Source: Bacteroidota bacterium (lineage in GTDB: Bacteria > Bacteroidota > Ignavibacteria > Kryptoniales > JAKASW01). From it: a stretch of 38,212 bases of DNA. The stretch's first letter is position 1; every line of letters starts with the position of its first letter. The stretch is from contig JAJYRM010000028.1 in assembly GCA_021794075.1 (NCBI GenBank), forward strand, positions 1-38,212. The letters are read 5' to 3'. Below the pieces are notes generated by a model. The model saw nothing but the letters and a program-made list of their open reading frames with translations, was not told the origin of the DNA and searched no databases. Shown here in pieces: positions 32,675-38,212 of this stretch. The translations under genes and the position numbers were made by a program.

Positions 32675-35600
32675 TTAATTATCGATTAGTTCCATCGGAG
32701 GGATTCTCTCTGCCCCGCGGTTCTCAGGGGTAAGGGCCACGGATGACTCCTTCATCTTCGTCGACAAAGATTCCGCGAGTACCTTGACGACGGCCTCAGG
32801 AGTTCCAGCCGTCGAGAGTCTCGTCATGAACTCGCTCATGACCTTCGAGTTCTCCACGAGCTGCACAGAAATTCTAGTTTGTTCCTGGGAACCTTTCCTA
32901 CCTTCGAGCATGTCCAGCGACACCGATGTTACCGCGTTCAACTCTGAAATTGACGGCGAAACTCCTATGAATCTAAACAAGAGAGCAAGACCCTGCCGCC
33001 TCGACTTGACCGCGTAGTAAATTCCTTCGCCCCCCCTCATTTCTGCCGACTCAAGCTGATTCGCTGGCAATAGTGAACCGAACTTCGTCGCAGGGACGGA
33101 CAAATCTTTCGGGAGATTCCCGTTGGAAATTACAAGCGACATCGCGGTACCCTCGATGGAGTAAACTCCTACCGACTCAGCCGCAAAGACCTGGCGGAGG
33201 AGGTCAGTCACTCTTCTGGAGTATTCTTCGAACGAACCCTCTCCCATCCCGGTCAACCCCACCATGGCACGCGTCACTTTTCCGCTCTCCTCGAATCTCC
33301 GCTCCGCGGAAATCCTGGCGTGAAGCCCCGCGGCCACCGAAGATGCCGCTTTCAGGACCGGAGCGAGCTCATCGAGGTAATTGGCCTGAATGCCGGATGA
33401 AGGGAAAGCGATGGAAGCGAATCCGAGGACGTCCCCGACCGCCGTGCTTTGCAGAAGGAGCCTCGAATCTCCCGACGAAAGGACATTCATGAAAGTGGAA
33501 TCCGGTATCTCTATTCCGGATAAAGACCCTCCGTGCCTGGCCGCGATCGCATCGCTCTCTGTGAGGCTGAGAGACAGAGACGGCTCTATTCTTCCCGAAG
33601 CTGTAGTCATTAAGAAGACGTCGGCGGTTCCGCGGGAAGTTTGCAGCGTACCCGTTCCTATTACTTTCGCGCCTGCAAACGCGTCCGCCGCAAGGAAGTC
33701 GCTTACGCCTTTAAGTATCCCTTCGAATTTATCGGCGGTGGGAAGGTCCCTCACGATAACATTCCGCCGCTTCAATTTCTCTATCTCCGCGCGCTGGCTG
33801 ATTTCCTGGTTGACCGGCCTGAACCGGTACACATGAGAATTCCCTACCGGGATGTTCTCGACCTTATAAAAGCGGCCGTTCAGCTCGCCGGTGTCATCCG
33901 GGCGAGCTATTCCAACGCCAGCAAGCACCTTCGCGGGGTCGACGCTCTCATCGAGCCTTATCGCCAGCTTGTTCCTCGCCGCGACGTTGGCGGCACGGAC
34001 AATTCCCATCTCCAGGATGAAGACCGGATCATCGGCAAATGATTCCAATAAATTGCTCAACAGACCCTGCGCCCCACGGAGCTGCTGCTTCAGCAACTCC
34101 TGTTCGGTGATGTCCTCCAGGAAAAGGAATGTCGTGTCTTCCATGACCGAAGCACTGACATTCAAGTATTTTCTGTCCGTGGCGCGGCACATGCGCATCA
34201 CGATCGCGCCGGAACGGAGTTCAGATTTGAAGCCCTCTGGAGATTCGCCTAGATATCTGAGGAACCCGTCGAAGCTCCTGTCCGAAGAAAGAAATTCCTT
34301 GAAGAGGCTTTCGAACATGTCGTTCCACCGGGAAAGTTTTCCTCCGTTCACGGCGGCTGTCGGGAGGAAACTGTTGAAGAGTCTCCCCGACTCCAACGTC
34401 GACTTCCTAAGCTCTTCCTCAATTTTCTTGAATTCCGAAACTTCCCGGAAGAGGTAGAAGCCCTTCCCGTGGATATCCCAGTGGGCCACAGAAAACGCCC
34501 TCCCTCTCTTGTCAACCAGTTCGGAAACGCCCTCTCCCAGCCCCGGCGCGGCGAGCCCATTCGACGAGAGGAATTCCCCGAACAATTCGCCTTCACTTGT
34601 TTCAAGTGTTTCCTGTAGAGAGCGACTGAAGAAAGCGACGCGACCCTCCGAAACCATCATGGCCGGCACAGCGGCATTTCTTACCAGATCCTCCGAAAAG
34701 GACTTCGCTTCGTGCACGGCTTTCTGCAAAGACTCGTTGTCGGAACGGAGGGCGTCAATGGTCCGTCCAAGTTCACCTCTGAGTTCGATATCGGAAGTAT
34801 CATCCACGAGGTACACTGCCGATCGGCCGCGGCCGCCGTCAGGATTTTTTCTGGTCACGACATATGTCTTGAAGTGTCTCCCTGAAATAACAACGGATGT
34901 CGAGCGACTTTCTCCGGCGGCGACCCCCACAAAAAGCTCGACGAATTCCTGTCTCGCCTTTTCATCTACGAGCGAAGAGAACGATTGCCCTTCAGGCTTC
35001 AAGTCAGGTTCGGCAAGACGCCTGAGAGCAGTGTTAACTTCCACAATGATCCCATGCTCATCCAGCACCGCGGCTGGAAACGCCATTTCGTTGAAAAGAT
35101 TGAGATGCGAACTCTCTTTCTCGGTTAGTTCCCCTTTCAGCTTAACCAGCTGTTCATCAAATCCAGTCTCCAGCGATTTAAGCCTGCCTTTGATCGCCGA
35201 GAGTTGAGAATCCGCTTTCAGTAGGAATACAAAACGGCTTAGGCCCTCTCGGAGTGTCGGGGGTTTTTGATGCAGAAGGAGCAAGAGCGCCTTCTCCGCG
35301 GAGTCGGTCTTCAGCGAAGACGTCGCAACGAGTTCAACTCCAAGTTCCCGCTGCAACTTCCTCAACGCCGCCGATGTAGTCATATCCCCGAGAAGTTGAA
35401 AGATGTCATCGTACTCGGCAAACGCCGCTTCGAACGCTCTCTTCCGGCCGTCGGTGAGAGGGATCTTGTTGGGTGACAACCTAATCCCCGCTTTTCTGAT
35501 GAGACTCGCGGTCTGTTCCGGATTGGCTACGGAATATCTGGTCAATGCCGCTGTTTCTCCAGAACGATTGAACAGAAACGCGTCGCAGTCAAACGCTTTC

Positions 35601-35752
35601 CCGGCGGCTGACACGATCAGCGCGTCGGCAGAGTCGAGCTTCTCTGCAAATATTATATCCGATAGAGCGGCGAAGAAAGATTCCTGAAATCTGGCATAAT
35701 GATTTTCCAGCTCTACCGGCTCGGTGGATTTACTCTTTTTCAGATTGAGCAT
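32675..35752 (-). CDS. Giant PAS/GAF sensor protein (probable 5' part of a split hybrid gene)
   Basis: The 1025-residue soluble sensor has no membrane segments and no kinase domain. By eye: N-terminal GAF-like region (about 25-165), coiled linker (185-218), PAS (about 218-325, FPAAVLDEHGIIVEVNTALR), coiled segment, PAS (350-440), PAS (455-552, ending FLFLEDITEQE), PAS (562-650), GAF-like (665-815), GAF (825-950), and the opening of a further GAF (965-1025, RLSTAGTPEAVVKVLAESLS) that is cut by TAA at 32675-32677. The missing rest of that GAF is found in the same frame just after the stop (GIYEIDFANIGLGVMSV). So the whole may be a 1415-residue hybrid ending in a receiver. It lies 73 bases downstream of a complete histidine kinase. 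Confidence 0.8.
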   Translation of the reverse strand: MLNLKKSKSTEPVELENHYARFQESFFAALSDIIFAEKLDSADALIVSAAGKAFDCDAFLFNRSGETAALTRYSVANPEQTASLIRKAGIRLSPNKIPLTDGRKRAFEAAFAEYDDIFQLLGDMTTSAALRKLQRELGVELVATSSLKTDSAEKALLLLLHQKPPTLREGLSRFVFLLKADSQLSAIKGRLKSLETGFDEQLVKLKGELTEKESSHLNLFNEMAFPAAVLDEHGIIVEVNTALRRLAEPDLKPEGQSFSSLVDEKARQEFVELFVGVAAGESRSTSVVISGRHFKTYVVTRKNPDGGRGRSAVYLVDDTSDIELRGELGRTIDALRSDNESLQKAVHEAKSFSEDLVRNAAVPAMMVSEGRVAFFSRSLQETLETSEGELFGEFLSSNGLAAPGLGEGVSELVDKRGRAFSVAHWDIHGKGFYLFREVSEFKKIEEELRKSTLESGRLFNSFLPTAAVNGGKLSRWNDMFESLFKEFLSSDRSFDGFLRYLGESPEGFKSELRSGAIVMRMCRATDRKYLNVSASVMEDTTFLFLEDITEQELLKQQLRGAQGLLSNLLESFADDPVFILEMGIVRAANVAARNKLAIRLDESVDPAKVLAGVGIARPDDTGELNGRFYKVENIPVGNSHVYRFRPVNQEISQRAEIEKLKRRNVIVRDLPTADKFEGILKGVSDFLAADAFAGAKVIGTGTLQTSRGTADVFLMTTASGRIEPSLSLSLTESDAIAARHGGSLSGIEIPDSTFMNVLSSGDSRLLLQSTAVGDVLGFASIAFPSSGIQANYLDELAPVLKAASSVAAGLHARISAERRFEESGKVTRAMVGLTGMGEGSFEEYSRRVTDLLRQVFAAESVGVYSIEGTAMSLVISNGNLPKDLSVPATKFGSLLPANQLESAEMRGGEGIYYAVKSRRQGLALLFRFIGVSPSISELNAVTSVSLDMLEGRKGSQEQTRISVQLVENSKVMSEFMTRLSTAGTPEAVVKVLAESLSTKMKESSVALTPENRGAERIPPMELIDN

Positions 35753-35825
35753 AATGCTTCGGATTGATGATTGGTGACGGGAACAATCGCATCACTTCAA
35801 AATGGAAAGGGATTTTCTCCCTTTC

Positions 35826-37463
35826 TCATTGCCTCGGGAGCGTGAAGTAAAATGTCGAGCCTTTGCCTTTGCCTGCCGATTCGACCCAGACGGTTCCACC
35901 GCTAAGTTCGACGATCTTCTTAACAAAAGACAGGCCCAAACCGCTCCCCTCAACTTTTTCGGTGTCGCTCGTCTTCACTCTCTGGAAGATCGCGAAAATT
36001 CTGTCGTGGAATTCCTGCGAAATGCCGATCCCGTTGTCCCGGACGTAGAAGAGATAATGATCGATTTTGTCGTGGACTCCTATCGTCAGCTGCGGACTTG
36101 GCTGATCACCCATGTATTTGATGGCATTGTCGACGAGATTCACGAAAATTCGTTCAACATATCGCGCTACAACGTAAAGCGTCGGGAATGTCCCTTCAAG
36201 AGAGACTTTGACCTTCTTCTCGGCTAGTCTGATCGACATGTCGGTCAAAACGCGTTCGATGAGAGGCGTCATGTCTGTCTCTTCCGGTACGGCCTCGACG
36301 CTTCCGACTCTAGCGAGGTCCAGGAGGTCGTTTACGAGCGAGTGCAGACGCGCGGAAGACGTCATGATAGCGTCGATAAGAACGTCCTGTTCGACTTCAA
36401 GCCGACCGCTTCTCTTGAGTTCTCTCGCGAATCCTTCGATGACGAGTATCGGAGATTTCAGATCATGGGTGATGGCGTAAGTGAACTGCTGCAACTCGCG
36501 GTTCTTGCTTTCGAGCAGCCTGGTCTTCTGGATAGTTTCCTCGTGAAGTCTCGAGTTCTCGATGGCGGCCCCGATCACCGTGCCTATCCCTTCTATTATC
36601 TCGCGCTGCGCGTCCTCAAGCACGCGATCCGATTCGCTGAATAATGCGCCCACCCCGACAGCTTTTCCTTTAGCCTTCAAGGGAAAAACGACAAGCGAGG
36701 CAAAAGGTGATCTCCGCATCGAGCGCGGCATCAATGCCTGGTTTTCGTTCCGGCCTATGGACTGCACGGCATCCGACTTTAAAACTTTCCCGAACACGTT
36801 TGATGTTATTTCCGAACCGTGGACCTCTGAAAGGAAATCCTCGCTAAGGTTCGCGCTAGCCGCCACAAATATTCTGCGGCCAACTTTGTCCGGAAGAAGT
36901 ATGGCTCCTGCGTCTCCGGTAAAAATATCCATCGTTTGCTTTACAGAAAACTCCAGTACCTCCCTGAAGTCGATCGTCCGGTTCAGGAGCGTGGCGATGC
37001 GATTGATCGCGCTTAGCTGAAGGTTTCTCTGAGTGAGCGTCTCCTCCAGTCGTCGTCGGTTCGTCACGTCGATAAGTATGCCGAGCGTGCCGGCAAGAAC
37101 GTTGTCTTCTCCGAAGAACGGCGAGGTAGATATTTGAATGTAGTACTCTTTGCCGTCCGGCCTTCTTAGCAGGAATTCCTTCGAGTCGATAGGCCTTTCG
37201 GTAGTAATGGTCTGGTTAAATGGAAGGTTCGGCGACGCAACGGGCCGCTTCGTGTTCGGGTCACACACCCCGCTTAGGAGAGCCGCGGAGTTCTTGCGGA
37301 GATTCAGCTCTCTGTCGACGCCAAATATTTCCTCCGCAGCCCTGTTCATCCCAACTATTTCCCCAAAGCGGTTGGTAACAATCATACCCTCTCCGATACC
37401 TTCAAATAGTCTCAGAAGATCCTCGGAGATAACCACGCCGTTATTTCTTACATCCACGCCCAT
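35826..37463 (-). CDS. Cytoplasmic PAS-GAF sensor histidine kinase
   Basis: Complete sensor kinase of 545 residues from the ATG at 37463 (a TTG one codon earlier is possible). Domains: PAS (about 15-137, FEGIGEGMIVTNRFGEIVGM), GAF (about 150-302), HisKA (about 320-388, phospho-acceptor His333 in AITHDLKSPIL), and HATPase_c (about 430-545: N-box FVNLVDNAIKY with Asn446, G1 DNGIGI at about 476, G2 GSGLGLSFVKKI at about 507). There is no membrane segment. The neighbouring sensor and receiver genes lack a functional kinase, so this protein may phosphorylate their receiver domain; this is inference. The gene diverges from tRNA-Ala, 227 bases away. Confidence 0.93.
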   Translation of the reverse strand: MGVDVRNNGVVISEDLLRLFEGIGEGMIVTNRFGEIVGMNRAAEEIFGVDRELNLRKNSAALLSGVCDPNTKRPVASPNLPFNQTITTERPIDSKEFLLRRPDGKEYYIQISTSPFFGEDNVLAGTLGILIDVTNRRRLEETLTQRNLQLSAINRIATLLNRTIDFREVLEFSVKQTMDIFTGDAGAILLPDKVGRRIFVAASANLSEDFLSEVHGSEITSNVFGKVLKSDAVQSIGRNENQALMPRSMRRSPFASLVVFPLKAKGKAVGVGALFSESDRVLEDAQREIIEGIGTVIGAAIENSRLHEETIQKTRLLESKNRELQQFTYAITHDLKSPILVIEGFARELKRSGRLEVEQDVLIDAIMTSSARLHSLVNDLLDLARVGSVEAVPEETDMTPLIERVLTDMSIRLAEKKVKVSLEGTFPTLYVVARYVERIFVNLVDNAIKYMGDQPSPQLTIGVHDKIDHYLFYVRDNGIGISQEFHDRIFAIFQRVKTSDTEKVEGSGLGLSFVKKIVELSGGTVWVESAGKGKGSTFYFTLPRQ

Positions 37464-37625
37464 CAAGTTGCGATTTATTCAAGGTGTTTCAAGTTAAACC
37501 CCGACCACTTTACTTACAAACGTGTGTCCCATGGATGTTTACCATGATCGGAAGTTCATTGACATCCGTCTTCTTTTCCGCAGAAAACTTGAGTAACCAG
37601 GCACCTAAGGGAACCGGAGGCATCC

Positions 37626-37654
37626 TTGCACCTAAGCGCAGAAGAATCTATATT
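37626..37654 (+). promoter_or_regulatory. Sigma-70-type promoter of tRNA-Ala
   Basis: TTGCAC (37626-37631), a 17-base spacer, then TATATT (37649-37654). Transcription would start near 37661, about 30 bases before the mature tRNA. Close to the vegetative consensus. A direct repeat GCACCTAAG overlaps the -35 region (37600-37608 and 37629-37637). Confidence 0.65.
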
Positions 37655-37690
37655 ATCACGTCCCGATCGGCGGGATTCTTTGATAAATCC

Positions 37691-37763
37691 GGGGCTGTAG
37701 CTCAGCTGGGAGAGCGCGTGAATGGCATTCACGAGGTCGAGGGTTCGATCCCCTTCAGCTCCA
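37691..37763 (+). tRNA. tRNA-Ala (anticodon GGC)
   Basis: A full cloverleaf can be drawn: acceptor GGGGCTG with CAGCTCC (one G-U pair), D-arm GTAGCTCAGCTGGGAGAGC, anticodon stem CGTGA/TCACG with loop ATGGCAT (anticodon GGC), T-arm GAGGG-TTCGATC-CCCTT, discriminator A at 37763. The next bases are CTA, so the CCA end is not encoded and must be added by the nucleotidyltransferase. Confidence 0.97.
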
Positions 37764-38212
37764 CTAAATCCCCAACGTTTTACTTCACTCCGTTAATCCG
37801 TTCGAAAATCCACTGAACGTTTTACTGAACGTTCTTGGGAGGAGTAGCTTCTTAATCCTAGCAACTCCGAAGTCAATCTTGTAGAAACCCACTAGACGCC
37901 CGCCCATCAGGCCGTACAGGCCGCTCTAGGCTGCGTAGGGTTTCCGATATAGTTATCTGATATGATAGTACGTTTGATGGGTTCATGTCTCGATCAAATT
38001 TATTCGCCGTACTTTGGCGATTCAAGTAAAACTCGATTCTTAATTCGTAATCGTCGAAATTAGCCTAAATTCCCACAAAAAATTAAAAATCACGCAAAAT
38101 CGCAAAATACCCTCTTATATATTTCTTTTATCTTATCTACTTATTAGTTGTCTATTTATTCTTAATTTTTAATTTTTCTGCGAAAATAGCTCATTTAGGC
38201 CGATTTCGAATT
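37764..38212. other. Gene-free stretch after tRNA-Ala, becoming AT-rich
   Basis: No believable gene in about 450 bases. It holds a tandem ACTGAACGTT pair (37812-37821, 37824-37833), and a possible long hairpin built from GAAACCC/GGGTTTC (37884-37890 with 37938-37944) and CTAGA/TCTAG (37892-37896 with 37925-37929). From about 38030 the GC content falls well below that of the rest of the window, and this part contains the inverted repeat at 38055-38208. The 3' side of a tRNA gene is a common integration site, so foreign DNA may begin here. Confidence 0.5.
38055..38208. repeat. Imperfect inverted repeat at the AT-rich right edge
   Basis: CGAAATTAGCCTAAAT (38055-38070) is matched at 14 of 16 positions by the complement of 38193-38208 (ATTTAGGCCGATTTCG). 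Further in, AAAAATTAAAAAT (about 38079-38091) is matched by the complement near 38165-38178. The arms enclose about 75 bases of very AT-rich DNA. Candidate end of a mobile element or a small hairpin element; the window stops 4 bases later. Confidence 0.5.

Noticed and set aside
37484-37816. 110-residue plus-strand frame
   Set aside because: It reads straight through the tRNA-Ala gene and its promoter.
1-38212. CRISPR array or insertion sequence with transposase
   Set aside because: No regularly spaced identical repeats and no transposase or integrase reading frame were seen.

Overview
The window reads as chromosomal DNA of a Gram-negative, flagellated member of the Bacteroidetes/Chlorobi (FCB) side of the bacterial tree, most like Ignavibacteria and relatives. 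Evidence: three secreted proteins end in the 'NYPNPFNPTT' type C-terminal domain used for type IX secretion sorting; there is a TonB-dependent receptor with an N-terminal carboxypeptidase-regulatory-like domain; many lipoproteins; weak or absent Shine-Dalgarno sequences at many starts; and flagellar genes, which most Bacteroidetes lack. The lineage is an inference from these traits; no rRNA is present.

Layout. 1-2917 (+): an Mla/MCE lipid transport set (mlaE, mlaF, mlaD), with a 240-bp inverted short-word repeat between mlaE and mlaF. 3219-3950 (-): two small membrane proteins, divergent from an ECF sigma factor and zinc-finger anti-sigma pair (4079-5043, +); a long concentric palindrome lies between them. 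5192-10191 (-): TonB-dependent receptor, lipoprotein, secreted Ntn-hydrolase and SPOR protein. 10663-19930 (-): cell-surface cargo: two large type IX cargo proteins ending at the same terminator hairpin, two tandem paralogous beta-propeller lipoproteins sharing a perfectly identical 77-bp block, and a small outer-membrane barrel. 20115-26437 (-): a tight five-gene signalling operon (lipoprotein, GAF sigma-54 activator, Ser/Thr kinase with PEGA domains, kelch type IX cargo, TPR/DUF5683-like protein). 26674-30173 (-): flagellar filament genes in the order fliC, fliS, fliD, flgN/fliT-like, flgM; fliC has a clear sigma-28 promoter and a ~215-nt highly structured leader. 30470-37463 (-): histidine kinase, giant PAS/GAF sensor, degenerate kinase/receiver protein and a family 2 glycosyltransferase. 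37691-37763 (+): tRNA-Ala(GGC) with its own promoter, followed by a gene-free stretch that turns strongly AT-rich.

Most notable: (1) the giant sensor and the downstream pseudokinase-receiver ORF lie in one reading frame, separated only by a TAA that falls inside what looks like a GAF domain, so they are probably one hybrid gene with an in-frame stop; (2) the flagellin leader RNA holds several stable hairpins, with at least two mutually exclusive pairings, and matches no riboswitch class I can recall; (3) the 77-bp identical block between otherwise diverged paralogues; (4) the 61-bp concentric dyad in the ECF sigma divergent promoter region.
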